In this document: positions 22,533 through 33,350 of the stretch, piece after piece
How the letters are laid out: each line of letters starts with the position of its first letter
Position numbering within the stretch: position 1 is the stretch's first letter
Source of the DNA: Fragilariopsis cylindrus CCMP1102
Taxonomy: Eukaryota > Bacillariophyta > Bacillariophyceae > Bacillariales > Bacillariaceae
Assembly (NCBI GenBank): GCA_900095095.1
Contig: FMBT01000052.1
Span: 1 to 46,821, forward strand
Reading direction: 5' to 3'
Length of the DNA: 46,821 nucleotides
Position numbers and translations under genes: made by a program
The notes under the pieces: model-generated
Told to the model about the DNA's origin: nothing
The model's database searches: none
Seen by the model: only the letters and a program-made list of their open reading frames with translations

Positions 22533-22998
22533 ACAAAGCCATAGTAATCTATGTTTGGCCTCCTAAACTCTACCTCAACAAGCCGGTTCAACCATACAGT
22601 AAAAAACATCTGGACAAGTCATACACCAAATCCACAAAAATAGTGTCAAAAAATAAACTCCTCAGTTACGTTAGCATAGCAGAGGGACAACAGTGTTACC
22701 TTAAAATATATTGTGGTCGTAGCAAACCACCCTCTGATCTCATCTCAGACACAGTCTACCAAGCCTTCTAAGACCATCAAATGAATATATAACCAGAAAC
22801 TCTTCAGGCAGCCTTCTCCATGACCTGCGGCTGGCTGCTCGGAGCAGAAACGAGATCCTTCAACTGCGACCACTTTACAGACCTTCTCAATTCACTCCCA
22901 AAATTTGCAAAGCTGCCAGTGGCATGCCAAAAAAACACTAAAAACAACAGAAGGTGAGGTCATTCCACAAGGAGAAGGAGTCTCTGGTATCATAATCC

Positions 22999-23135
22999 TA
23001 TGCAACGCAGACTACTGCAATGAAACAAATATAGCACTGAAAGCAACCTTCAACCGATCTACACCCAAAGCGAATACTATGCAGATTCCAAGTCAAAAAC
23101 CGGCACCCACGAACAATTCAAACTAGCAAAAAAAG
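22999..23135 (+). repeat. Direct repeat copy 2 with internal 40-bp deletion
   Basis: Second copy, 643 bp downstream of the first. About 40 bp present in copy 1 is cleanly missing after CACCCAAAGC, which shifts the reading frame of this copy. Confidence 0.85.
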
Positions 23136-24180
23136 CAATGGTCAAACAAGGAGGCTTTAGCAAAAATGTCAGGAAAATACGCACCGACAGTACCCTATCA
23201 ACCTCCCAAACCCATTCTCTCCTCCAGCCAACCCTCTCCTAGACATTGCCACCACCTGCAGAGAAATCATGCAATCGCTAAAATGCCAGTCCAACTACAA
23301 ATGTACCCTCTTCAATCAAATCTACGAGCAACGTGACAAATCAATTATTGGCGTCTGCCATAGAAGCCAACATGCTGAAGCAGAAATGGTCCTGGGACAT
23401 CTACAAGTCCTCCTGAAAGAAAAGTATGGACCAAAAATATAGGCATGGTTTAGCCAGCAGGCCATAGATAGTGCAATGGGATACTCCTTTTGTCCAAAAA
23501 CAGGCCAAGTTACCCACTATGACGACAAAGAAGAAGAAGATATATTTGAAGGATTTTGCACATCCACATCTCCGGCATTAACAGCAAACGCAAGAGCAAA
23601 TGGAACTATAATCGAAGATGATTACGATGGAAACCTGGACGACATTGACTTAGACAACGCCAACAAACCAGCACTCAAAATAAATATGCAAATTACGTTT
23701 AATGTCTCAAACCCAGGGGATGGAGGAGGATACAATGACAGGCATTCAGTAGTTACACTGATGACAGCAGTATCATCAAACGCCACAAACGTTATCAACC
23801 AATCAAATAGGCGGGACCCTTACAAACACAAAAGACGAACTAAGCACAGTAACGACAACCAAAAACCCAGGCGTCCAATTGACCAGCACAACAACCACTC
23901 CTCAAGGTACACACACAACAACAAACAATGCAGACAACGCTGCCTCCATGTAACAGACTGGAGTAAAGGATGACAATCAATAACAACTCAACAGAAAACA
24001 ACCCAGCACAAAGGAAGCGCGGACGGCAATTTGTATCACCAACCATTACAGGAGAACCCCTCGACTTACTTCCACCAGCACCTAAAAGACGCCGCATAAA
24101 AAGGAACTCTGAGCACCAAAACCACTTCAATCAACCCCAAACTCTCTCAATCGAACCTACATGAAGAAGACCTGGCAGCC

Positions 24181-26221
24181 AAAGATAGTGAAGCCTGGCG
24201 ACGACTACCCCCCCCCCCCCCAACTTGGGAAAAACTGCACCCTCATCACGTTCCAGAAAGTTACGTCATTCTTTAGGGCAATCTTTACGGGCAATTCAAG
24301 TAGTAAATTCCAGCTAACCACCTGCTCTTAGTTCAACCCAAATAGTATAATGAGTAGTAAACTAGGCTGGGTGGAGTGCTGGAAAATCCAGGCTGTACTA
24401 CTGTGTATTAATTACGGTATGTGCATTCTGTATTGATATAAGTCAATTTAGCGTATTGGATGGGGAGATTAGGCTGCTATTTGTGATTGATATATCAAGT
24501 AGGTGGAATAATACATTAGGAGGAGATGAACTGAATGAGACAAACGGGGATGATTATTTTGCCCTGATGATGAGGAAAATTACTTTCATCTAAGAAAACC
24601 TATTCAGAATATTACCTATCACCAAGAAGATGTCAACAAGTGTCAGAAAAAGAGTCACCACGGCTTCAATTAAAACAAGAGGCACATCGAAGAGGTTCCT
24701 CTTCAGGATCTATCACGGATTGAGGGCTATGATCAGATATATGATCAAGAGCAGCAGAATCTAAGGACAACAATCTTCATCAGGTAGAATAACGATACGG
24801 ATCGTTATGACGGAGCTTTGGAAATGTCATACTTCTCAGAAGCTAAGCAGGTACGATACTAGTAAGAATTTGGAACTGGAGAAATATGAATATACAACAT
24901 CGACTTAAAGAGCACCATGCTTAACATAATACACTCTACACATAATCTTGTTAGTGTAGTTGATAAATACAAATTCTAACCGACGTAGGAAGCAACGTCT
25001 GTCTTTATGGTAAAAATAAAGCATTCTATCCACAGTAATAAGTGCAAGTAATATTGTTCACGTTGCTTACAATTGTGAAAAAAAAACTTGGATTTTGGCT
25101 TGATGCTTGATTGCGGATCGAAAAAAATAGGAATATGGGGTCTCCGGAATATAATTCATGTGTGATATTGCCAAGGTCTATTCGAGTGGAATAATGAATA
25201 ACATCCCACCCGTTCTTTTCTAGATCTCAATTTTGACCATATACCGTAATTTGTAATTAGATTCATGCTCCAAACAATCGCTTTCTCCCCTTTTGACGTC
25301 GTCTCTTTAAAATTTTCCGCCCTCCCACTGTCTGTCGACGTTTCAAGTAGCCGCATTTGCGTTTTTTCTTCAAAAGGGAAGGCTGGTAAGTTCGCTTTAT
25401 GAGCCAAACGGCCCAAGATAGGATCGATGACGAAAAAGAAGCCAACATGTTTGATTCTCTTTCTCTCATCACTGAAATTCCATAAAGATTACAAGTCGGC
25501 ATCGAAGATTCAGATTCTCGGAGACTTCGGAGAGGAAAGAAGTTGCTGGAAATCATTGGGTGCACATAACTGTTTCGGTCATGGCGTCGGAATGTAAGCG
25601 AGGTGAAATTGTCGGTGCATAGGAGGTTGACATCATAATATAATCAAGGGTCCGAAGGGGAAGAAGATGAAAGTTCTTGGCAAATGTATTCTTCAACTTC
25701 GAGATGGAAAATATGCTCATACGGAAGTTGGGGCTCGCGTAGCACCATCTACCAACACCATGGCGTAATGATAAAGAAGCCGTGCCAGCCTTGAGAAACA
25801 TGTTTTTTCAAAAGTATTGTATGGCGTCTTGTATGGTGTATTATTATTTAGCCTCTGAAAAATGAATAATGTAACGTAACGTATTATTTCAAATTAGTTA
25901 GTACATTGAACATTGAACAGACGAACGACAGCAGTGTGTAAGGTAGTTTTGTGTTTGTGCTACTGTGCGGTGTACGTCCGGTAGTAAAAAAGTAAATTAA
26001 AAAATAGTTTAAAAAAAAAAATATCGTCTCCCCCGCCCGATGCGGAAATGCAGGACAGCAGACAACAACATATAAAAAATGGACAATTACCTTAATCATA
26101 TAACAATGAAACAATGTTCATGTATGCCACATACATTGAACATTGTAGCCAGAGTTCGGAAGAACCATCATATATGCCGTAGTGCGTAGTGGCATTTTAA
26201 ATATACCACTAGCCTAATACC
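24181..26221. other. Intergenic region with decayed sequence
   Basis: About 2 kb with no gene I can support. It begins with a C14 tract (24208-24221). Short open stretches such as EEVPLQDLSRIEGYDQIYDQ (near 24680) and SEGEEDESSWQMYSS (near 25650) look like eroded coding DNA but do not connect. No RNA gene or terminal repeat was recognised. Confidence 0.4.
24208..24221. repeat. C14 homopolymer tract
   Basis: Fourteen consecutive C just 3' of the degenerate repetitive ORF. Confidence 0.95.
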
Positions 26222-27201
26222 ATGCCACTAACCTTAAGCGAGCTATTCCATCAACAGTCACAGAAACTGTCATCCGAGCAGAAGAAAGAACAAGATCAAC
26301 TCGAGGAGGATGTGAACAATGAGGGGGAAAGAGTTGCACCAAACGAAACAGAAACGAGTTTAACGGTGATATTGGTAGTCAATCAACAATTCAAAATAAG
26401 AGACTTAAAACAGAATCAACATACAAGATAAAGCACGAGGGGGAGAGTAGCGAAGAAGAAGTAGAAATGGATGAAGATGACGAGGATGATGAGGATTCAC
26501 ACGTCGACATGACCGATGATCAATTTTATGTGAATTATCCGGAAACTGCACAGGCCTTTTATTTTTCTTCTAAAGAGGAAGATAATCTTCGACGACAGAA
26601 TCATCCAGAGGATTTTGAAGCATCCATTCTGCTTTATTCCCATCGAAAAAACGAGGAGCCTTACCTTGAGTAACGAACGTCGTCTTGCGGGTGACGACGC
26701 TGACGGCTTCACTAGTAAATCTCTTACGGGACGCTACCGTCCTCGAAAAAAAAAGTGACAACAAAAAGTATGTCTGGTAAAAAGGAGACCACTTATCGGC
26801 TGGAAACGCACGAGGAAGTACAAGACCGCGTCCAGCGAATAGAAGGATACGCCGAACGTTCCATACTTCGAAATAGATGGAAGAACCGAACTGTTAATTT
26901 TCAAGATGAGAAGGACGTAGGGGATGCATTTCTTTCCAGAGCAGAGCAATATTTAGGATCCAAACTCCGATTAGAAAAGAAACAACGTCGAATAGAAGAC
27001 AACAAGGAAAGAAAAAACGTCGGAGAGAACGAAAGAGAAAAGAGCGAGAAAAGGCGAAAGAACAAGAATAACTGATGATTTGGAGGAAGATGACGAATTG
27101 AAGGAGCAGATCCAACTTTTAGCTCTACTCTCTCAAAATAATATACTGTTACAAAAAAAGACGACGAAGATTCAATTCATCATAATGGTTCGTCGTCAAC
27201 A
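26222..27201 (+). pseudogene. N-terminal part of the unrecognised 26-30 kb protein, in shifted frames
   Basis: Coding-like sequence immediately upstream of, and probably continuous with, the 779-codon ORF. It starts at ATG 26222 (MPLTLSELFHQQSQKL) and continues through an acidic stretch (EEEVEMDEDDEDDEDSHVD, about 26446-26505), NERRLAGDDADGFTSKSLTG, then a basic helical segment (THEEVQDRVQRIEGYAER) and EEDDELKEQIQLLALLSQNN. The frame must change near 26320-26430, 26646, 26753, 27070 and 27153. Two of these changes fall at A-runs of seven to nine bases. No splice-site pairs restore the frame. It is either a decaying 5' end or a patch of one-base sequence errors. Confidence 0.55.
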
Positions 27202-29541
27202 ATGCCCCCGCAAGCCTTGAATTACTGGGATTTGGGATATTCTATGCCCCGAAAGGGTGATATTTCGTACAATTTTAATCCATCAGTAGAGAATATGATC
27301 CAAAATTCGTCCATGGTCAGGAACGATTTCAAGGAAGACGACTGCATGGATAGAAGCGAAACTAAGGCATCTTTCAGAGCTCTTATGACGCAACAATTCG
27401 GACAGCGTTCTTCCCGTTTTTTCTTTGCACTGAATAGAACTATAATTACAAATGCCAACAATACGTTCCGTCCTGGCTATCGTTCGGGTCATGTTCAGCA
27501 CTTTTTAACTATGGCAGCAAAGCATTTATGTAGTAGTGGTTGGGATGGTAATGAATTTGTTAATGGTATTGGTTTAGAAGATCGTTATCTTAGACTTTTG
27601 TGCGTACGTTCTGTGGCGAAGAGTGATACTGACGTAACGGTTTGCGCAAATTTTCGGATGTCCGGCTACTTGACAAGAATTTCCGATGAACAAGGGCAAA
27701 ACATGCTACTCTTCCTACAAAATACATGGAATAACCCGACTGAGGTTTTGAAAAAATTAGGGATCTTGAACAGCTACCAAGACTCACCAATCAACGGAAA
27801 TATGTTAACCAAAATCACCACTCATTGCCATAACAATAGATCCAAGATCAAGCGACTGCACAAAATTTGTTCCATAAAGAAAATGTACAACATCACAAAT
27901 AATGATATCGATGTAGAGCAGGGCGTTACAGAAGAAGAATCCGCAATCGTGACAAATGATAAGATTGTACCCGATGCAACGACAAGTGGTGGTATTGCCG
28001 ATGTCATGACGATGAAATCTGGTTCGACAATTTGCAACAAGACAACCCCAACGATCTCCCAGAATTTACGAGATGCACTAATTGCTCCCACTAGTTTGTA
28101 CAGTCACATTGCAGGTACTAGCCCTCCGATTCCGCAATGCCCGTTGGATCCTACCTCGTTTCTATTTGGCCCAGTTGATCGTCATTCCAAATTCTATCAC
28201 GTCAGTGTGAAGATGGATTCCTCAATTTACAAGCTGATGCTTTCCACATTGATGGCTCGAATCGGGAAGATTAGAACTTCAAACAAAGATCATATTTTAT
28301 CAAAAACACAAAAACAAATACTGGAACTCATTGAGGAGTTTACAGATATCAACGAAAACAAATTGTACCTCCGATACACGAATTATATTCAAGACTTATC
28401 GGACATGGACATTCCGCTGGTGGAGTTTAATCGTGGTATTACTGGTTACTGCAACTTTGTGGCCAATGGTTGTCATGAGATGTGCCATGAGTATATATCG
28501 CCCTGCAACGACGAATCAAACAAGACTTGCGCTGAAGATGACGAGCTACTCGAAGTTTCAGGGATGAATCAAGTTGCAGAGAAAATTTGGGAACTCTGTC
28601 GAACAAAAATCCGCCGGAATGGTCTTATCGGTTTTCCCAAGTTACGAGTAATATTTGGGGTTGCTCTAATTTGCCGCAGCCTTCCTTCTTCTGCAGCTGA
28701 AATCTTGTCGAGACCAATAGATAACTTCGACTTTTGTACTCCTTTGGACCTTTTCAAGTACACCCTCGAAGATTTGGAAACCAAGAAGTATATAACTGGT
28801 ATTCAAAACCACGAAGATAACTGCACTCTTGCTGTGGAACTAGAGTTTATTTTTCATGACGCATCAGAATGTTTTCAAGAAGCTGTAAAAATTGACCCTA
28901 TCAATGTTGATTTTCAGCTGTGGCATATAGGGTGCCTAGCATCCTGTCTGCTTATCTCTTCGGGTAATAAAATTTCCGCTGGTGTTCACGCCTATCCATC
29001 ACAGAAAAAGAGCGTATACATGAGCTGCGAAGGCCCTGCGCACGAATTGCGCCAATGTATGAAGAAATACGATGATGTCCGTCTAGAGTTATCTGTCGCA
29101 GTCAACGCTCTCTTCACACTTGCTAAATATCAAGACAGCGCTAAAGCTCACTTTGCAGTGTTCACATTAATTGAATGGGGTCAGGCAATTGGTCTACTTG
29201 TGGGAGGTCCGCTCCAAGATTTTGTGGATGATATCAAGAGGCTCCACGACTATCATTTTGAAGTATGGGCTCACAAGGAGCCTGCTTCCTTCCTGAGAAG
29301 ATTTTCAAACAAAGAAAAACACTCCTTTGATATATCTTTCTATGCAAAGATTCTGGAGAACGATCCTGGGAAAATCGAAAATTGGAGGAACTTTGTCCTA
29401 TGTTTGGGACCTATTTCTAAAACAAAGGAAGGCAATTGTTGGGGACAAGATCGTCGGTGGTGGGGAGACAATCTTTTGCATATCTTGCCTTTAACCACAG
29501 TTAGTAATAAAAAAACGGAAAGTATGATAGTCTCACTATAG
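27202..29541 (+). CDS. Unrecognised 779-residue protein (main intact ORF)
   Basis: A long uninterrupted frame of 779 codons. The upstream frame is probably coding too, so the ATG at 27202 may be internal. No domain is recognised. The N-terminal part has NYWDLGYSMPRKGDISYNF and FRPGYRSGHVQHFLTMAAKH. The middle is hydrophilic with several Cys. The C-terminal half is predicted mostly helical, with TPR-like segments such as DASECFQEAVKIDPINVDFQ and LFTLAKYQDSAKAHFAVFTL, pointing to a helical-repeat scaffold. There are no membrane segments or organelle signal. The frame stops at 29539-29541 but coding-like sequence resumes in another frame at once. The function is unknown. Confidence 0.65.
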   Translation: MPPQALNYWDLGYSMPRKGDISYNFNPSVENMIQNSSMVRNDFKEDDCMDRSETKASFRALMTQQFGQRSSRFFFALNRTIITNANNTFRPGYRSGHVQHFLTMAAKHLCSSGWDGNEFVNGIGLEDRYLRLLCVRSVAKSDTDVTVCANFRMSGYLTRISDEQGQNMLLFLQNTWNNPTEVLKKLGILNSYQDSPINGNMLTKITTHCHNNRSKIKRLHKICSIKKMYNITNNDIDVEQGVTEEESAIVTNDKIVPDATTSGGIADVMTMKSGSTICNKTTPTISQNLRDALIAPTSLYSHIAGTSPPIPQCPLDPTSFLFGPVDRHSKFYHVSVKMDSSIYKLMLSTLMARIGKIRTSNKDHILSKTQKQILELIEEFTDINENKLYLRYTNYIQDLSDMDIPLVEFNRGITGYCNFVANGCHEMCHEYISPCNDESNKTCAEDDELLEVSGMNQVAEKIWELCRTKIRRNGLIGFPKLRVIFGVALICRSLPSSAAEILSRPIDNFDFCTPLDLFKYTLEDLETKKYITGIQNHEDNCTLAVELEFIFHDASECFQEAVKIDPINVDFQLWHIGCLASCLLISSGNKISAGVHAYPSQKKSVYMSCEGPAHELRQCMKKYDDVRLELSVAVNALFTLAKYQDSAKAHFAVFTLIEWGQAIGLLVGGPLQDFVDDIKRLHDYHFEVWAHKEPASFLRRFSNKEKHSFDISFYAKILENDPGKIENWRNFVLCLGPISKTKEGNCWGQDRRWWGDNLLHILPLTTVSNKKTESMIVSL

Positions 29542-30098
29542 AGATAATGCTTGCACGACTGAAGAAAGTGAGCATAAGCATAATTGATTCGCCAGTGACG
29601 GATAAAACAGGAAGTAATGTAAATAATAATGGAAACAGCACTCGCCAAAGCATTGATTGGTTGCCGACACGAGACGATATCATGGCACAAAGTAAAATCC
29701 AATTCGATGTTTCTAAAAATTTACGGTCGAAGTGTTATGCGAACGACCTCCCGAGGACCAATCACAAAGTTTTCGATTCTGAAATGGATGTTCCACCAAT
29801 TCTGTCATCCGATAATATGTCTCTGCCCAAGTTGTCTTCCCTCTCGCAAGAAGCACAAGCATACAAGCTCTACATTTTTTGTCATTTGTTCGAGCAGAAC
29901 CATTCATTGGTCCAAGAACATATATACTACAATCTGTTCTCGAACATTTATAGTAATATAGGAGCGAAAACAGTCAACGATGATTGTGATGAGTTTCGAA
30001 TATTGGTGTGGTTTGTTTCTATGGGCATAGATATGGAACATATTTTTTCGAGACGCGAGAAAACAGTTACTTCTGAAACTCTTCGCTCTTCGAGTTGA
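29542..30098 (+). pseudogene. C-terminal continuation of the unrecognised protein in another frame
   Basis: Directly after the stop at 29541 a new frame reads TIEIMLARLKKVSISIID and stays open to 30098 (183 residues from the ATG at 29547), with LPKLSSLSQEAQAYKLYIF and HSLVQEHIYYNLFSNIYSN. One missing base near 29533 would join it to the upstream ORF. Composition and helical character match the upstream ORF, so I read it as the same gene. Confidence 0.55.
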
Positions 30099-30797
30099 AC
30101 TCTTTAATCGTCAGAACAACTGGAGACGGGGGTAAATGAGTTTGCGATATGAAATTTTTACCTGCTTTTTTTAAATGTACAGTACACTCAGATGTTACCT
30201 GAAAATGTCCCTAAAATTCGTACTAGCGTACGTCATGCCAGTAATAGTACTGGTAAGTCCTGGATAAATAAGGACTACGTTGAATAATGTCCAGCCTGTT
30301 ATACCCGAAATATCATGATAGGATGATTATCTGAATTAACTTCAGTAAATAAATACACCTGTTCATACAGTACATAATAATATTATTCCCGCAACTTTTT
30401 ATCTCGGGTTTTTTTGTCTTTTTTTTTTTTCCATTAAATAATTATGTTTTTTGATGACGTAGTATGCAACTCCGTGGCTGGAGTGTCTGCTTTATTCCGG
30501 CCTGTTAGAGGTTACGGCAATCTAACTATCATCCGAATTTAGTCAGTCGCCTCCTTAATCTGAAATCCAAATGAATAATGCCACCCCAAAAACCCAATTC
30601 GAAAACTGTCAATGTGTGTGTGATGATACGAGTAGTACAGACAGGATGACAGAGTACAACAAGATATGGTAATGTACGAGCACATCTTGAATACTAGCAT
30701 TGAGATAGTATAGTCGTAGGACAATAAATAATAATTTACCGTAACTATTGATATCCCTAGAGTGTGTAGTATCACAAGCGCCAACGTCACAAGTACA
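30099..30797. promoter_or_regulatory. Intergenic region upstream of KAE1
   Basis: 700 bp of noncoding DNA with GTACAGTAC at 30177-30185, a TACAGTAC variant near 30367 and T-runs near 30409-30431. The open frames on the minus strand here are hydrophobic shadows with no support. Confidence 0.4.
30177..30185 (+). promoter_or_regulatory. GTACAGTAC motif upstream of KAE1
   Basis: Exact nonamer, the same as the pair at 11260-11284; about 610 bp upstream of the KAE1 start and about 80 bp after the preceding gene. Confidence 0.3.
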
Positions 30798-32232
30798 ATG
30801 AAAAGCACCGCCTTTGACGACCCTTGCTCTGCAGACGCTATAAAAAATCTTCCCATTCCCGTAGTGCCACTTAATAACAATTACAAACCTAACAGGTACG
30901 GGGACACAATTGTCCTTGGGCTGGAGGGCAGCGCGAACAAGGTGGGTGTAGGAATTGTGAAGTATACTCCTGCAAAATATCGAGGTCAACGACACGAAGC
31001 TATTACTATGAGTGGTGCAGATGAACCAGCCAACTATCACATTCTATCTAATCCACGAAAGACCTACATCGCACCTACAGGACAAGGATTCCTACCGAAA
31101 CAAACCGCAACGCACCATCAAAATCACATAGTGGCGCTTGTTCGTGCAGCTCTTCTGGAAGCATTTCCAAACGAGGACCATCCAGAAACATTGATCAGTG
31201 CAAGTGAGTTGATGAAGTGATTTAATTACAAAGCCTAGTCAAGAATCCGCAGTTTTATTATCGCCACCATTTTATTTATACCTTAACTGACAACTTTCCA
31301 TAAATTTACTGAATCTTAGTTTGTTTCACAAAAGGACCTGGGATGGGTGCTCCTCTTCAATCTTGTGCCGTTTGCGCTCGGACGTTGTCGTTGCTGTGGA
31401 AAATTCCATTGGTGGGTGTCAATCATTGTGTAGGTCAGTAGTCTATCATCTATGCTCGGAAATTTACCGTCGTAATCTTCAGGTTTTATTTTGTAGATGT
31501 AGATGCGGAAAATTCGTCCCAACATTTGGAAGATTTCCAACCCTTTTTTTCTTCGTCTTCTGTCGCTTTGTAGGCCACATAGAAATGGGACGACTAGCTA
31601 CAGGCACATCAAACCCTGTTGTATTATATGTTAGTGGGGGAAATACTCAAGTGATTGCGTACTCAAATCAACGCTACCGGATATTTGGAGAAACGATCGA
31701 TATCGCAATTGGTAATTGTTTGGATCGATTTGCTAGGGTAATTGATCTGTCCAATGATCCTTCTCCTGGGTACAACATCGAACAGGAAGCAAAGAAAGGA
31801 ACGAAATACATTCCACTTCCTTATGTTGTGAAGGGTATGGACGTGAGTTTCTCAGGAATTTTGACGCAGGTGGAACAACTGGCAAAGACAGAACGAAAGG
31901 AAGACCTATGTTTTTCATTGCAAGAAACACTATTTGCCATGTTGGTGGAGACCACGGAACGAGCAATGGCGCACACCGGACAAACTCAAGTGCTGATAGT
32001 GGGAGGGGTAGGGTGCAACAAACGGCTACAGGAGATGATGCTTCAAATGGTCGAAGAACGAGGTGGAGGCGTTAGCTCTATGGATCATAGATATTGTATT
32101 GACAATGGAGCGATGATTGCTCAAGCAGGCATCTTTGCGCTTCAATTTGGGGAAAAAACATCTCTGGAAGATAGTTGGTGCACTCAACGATATCGGACGG
32201 ACATGGTTCAAGCAATATGGCGGGCCCCGTGA
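30798..32232 (+). CDS. KAE1/OSGEP, tRNA t6A threonylcarbamoyltransferase subunit
   Basis: The catalytic ASKHA-fold subunit of the KEOPS complex, which transfers threonylcarbamoyl to A37 of ANN-decoding tRNAs. Exons: 30798-31203, 31320-31433 and 31574-32232, giving 392 residues with an unbroken frame. Signatures: [27 protein letters not shown], the metal-binding NHCVGHIEMG (HxxxH), [77 protein letters not shown] and [12 protein letters not shown]. It has the eukaryotic/archaeal Kae1 pattern rather than mitochondrial Qri7/TsaD and lacks an organelle presequence, so cytosol or nucleus is likely. An extra N-terminal stretch of about 37 residues precedes the fold. The start is the first in-frame ATG; codons upstream give only GTG. 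Its 3' end faces the RibD-type gene with a 42-bp gap. Confidence 0.95.
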
Positions 32233-32274
32233 TAATAAAATTAAGACCCTTTATTGTTCTGTTTATCGTTTTAT

Positions 32275-33315
32275 TCAAGGCCACGACGAGATGGGATCCG
32301 ATGGCCACGGAATACTGCTTCTCGAGTAGCAATCTACAGAGTCGACCCCCAATTTATAACTTCCTACCAGTTCTAGACCAGCTTGCTCGAGAATCTTTGG
32401 CGTAATATTAGATGGCAATGGATCCCTAAATAATATGGGTGCATGAACTATAATGGCTCGGTCCACCATTTTTTCTTCTAAAAATTGTAGAGCCGTATTC
32501 GGTCCACCTTCTATCATAATATGATGTAAGCCGAATTCCTCTTCAAGTATATCACATATTTGCCGAGTGCTGATTCGTGCTGTACCTTGCTCACCAATCG
32601 GTAGAACACCCAAGTACTGGACATTCTTAAAATCTTTGTTTTCGGTTCTGACGTAGTATTCATTAATCGCATCTTCTTCACTTCCACCAATAGTCTTTAA
32701 GTCCTCGGTGACGGCGTATACGACAATCGTTTCGAGTGTATCATTGGCAATTTGAAACTGATCAAGTTGTAGTTGCAGTTTTGGATCTAGTACCACACGT
32801 GTTGGCTGCGTTTGATTATGTAGAGTCATTCTGTGGGGCATTTGCTGTCCAGGTGGACTCAGCGGAACTCTTCGCACGGTCAATGTGCAGTCGTCAATTT
32901 CTACGGTTGATCGCCCTACTAATATCGCATCAGACACGCGTCGTAAGCGGTGTACCATGTCCAGACTTTTCTTTGAAGTAAAACGCCCTGATTTTTCGCT
33001 GGACAAATCAGCGACGCTGTTTTGCGAGTCAAAGGCAATTTTTAATGTGACGCCTGTTGTAGGCACGATATTTTCTTCATTTCCTAATATCAATGGCGAG
33101 GATGGTGTCGATTCCACTGCCAAAGTAAAAATGGAAGATATCGCAGTAAATCCGCTTCTTTTACGTTCGCATGGAAGAATGTTAGATGTAGATTTCGGTG
33201 TAAAAGTATGTGCTACTTTTACCATACTAGTACAAGTAAGATATAGTTGAATCCAAAGTAATACAACGACGAAACGACGCCATGAAGGCTCTCTCGTTAT
33301 CTGAATCTGCTCCAT
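32275..33315 (-). CDS. RibD C-terminal-type reductase (riboflavin biosynthesis), probably plastid-targeted
   Basis: A single-exon protein of 346 residues with the DHFR-like RibD C-terminal fold. This fold reduces the ribosylamino-pyrimidine intermediate of riboflavin synthesis with NADPH. Signatures: VTLKIAFDSQNSVA, VHRLRRVSDAILVGRSTVEI followed by DDCTLTVR, TRVVLDPKL, and HHIMIEGGPNTALQFLEEK with VDRAIIVHAPILF. There is no deaminase (CMP-deaminase-like) domain, so this is a stand-alone reductase. The N-terminus has a hydrophobic stretch, FVVVLLWIQLYLTCTSMVKV, followed by AHTFTPKSTS. This resembles a signal peptide followed by a Phe-containing plastid motif and agrees with plastid riboflavin synthesis in plants and algae. 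The start is the ATG at 33315; the codon before it is TTG. Substrate specificity is inferred; other RibD_C-domain reductases exist. Confidence 0.85.
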   Translation of the reverse strand: MEQIQITREPSWRRFVVVLLWIQLYLTCTSMVKVAHTFTPKSTSNILPCERKRSGFTAISSIFTLAVESTPSSPLILGNEENIVPTTGVTLKIAFDSQNSVADLSSEKSGRFTSKKSLDMVHRLRRVSDAILVGRSTVEIDDCTLTVRRVPLSPPGQQMPHRMTLHNQTQPTRVVLDPKLQLQLDQFQIANDTLETIVVYAVTEDLKTIGGSEEDAINEYYVRTENKDFKNVQYLGVLPIGEQGTARISTRQICDILEEEFGLHHIMIEGGPNTALQFLEEKMVDRAIIVHAPILFRDPLPSNITPKILEQAGLELVGSYKLGVDSVDCYSRSSIPWPSDPISSWP

Positions 33316-33350
33316 CAATCGTTTGTTATTTCGCTCTGTTGCGATGTTAA

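Larger units (their letters stand above)
22298..24180 (+). pseudogene. Degenerate repetitive-element ORF
   Basis: Broken coding sequence on the + strand with frame changes and stops. Recoverable parts include NETNIALKATFNRSTPKAIS, GTHEQLKLAKK, a GWLLGAETRSFNC/SLPKFAKLPVACQ segment, SIIGVCHRSQHAEAEMV and an open part at 23476-23973 with EEEDIFEGFCTST, then NDRHSVVTLMTAVSSN. The order (a GWLL start, a LPVxxQ segment, an AE-rich middle, a DDxDxxx/NDxxSVVT tail) recalls a multi-copy uncharacterised ORF family I associate from memory with diatom repeats; I cannot confirm that. A 180-bp segment is present twice. The sequence is clearly A/C-rich compared with its neighbours, which suggests a foreign or mobile origin. 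Not a working gene as written. Confidence 0.55.

Noticed and set aside
24780-24850. Possible tRNA-like stem around CGATACGGATCG
   Set aside because: No full cloverleaf, no GTTCRA T-loop and no acceptor pairing.
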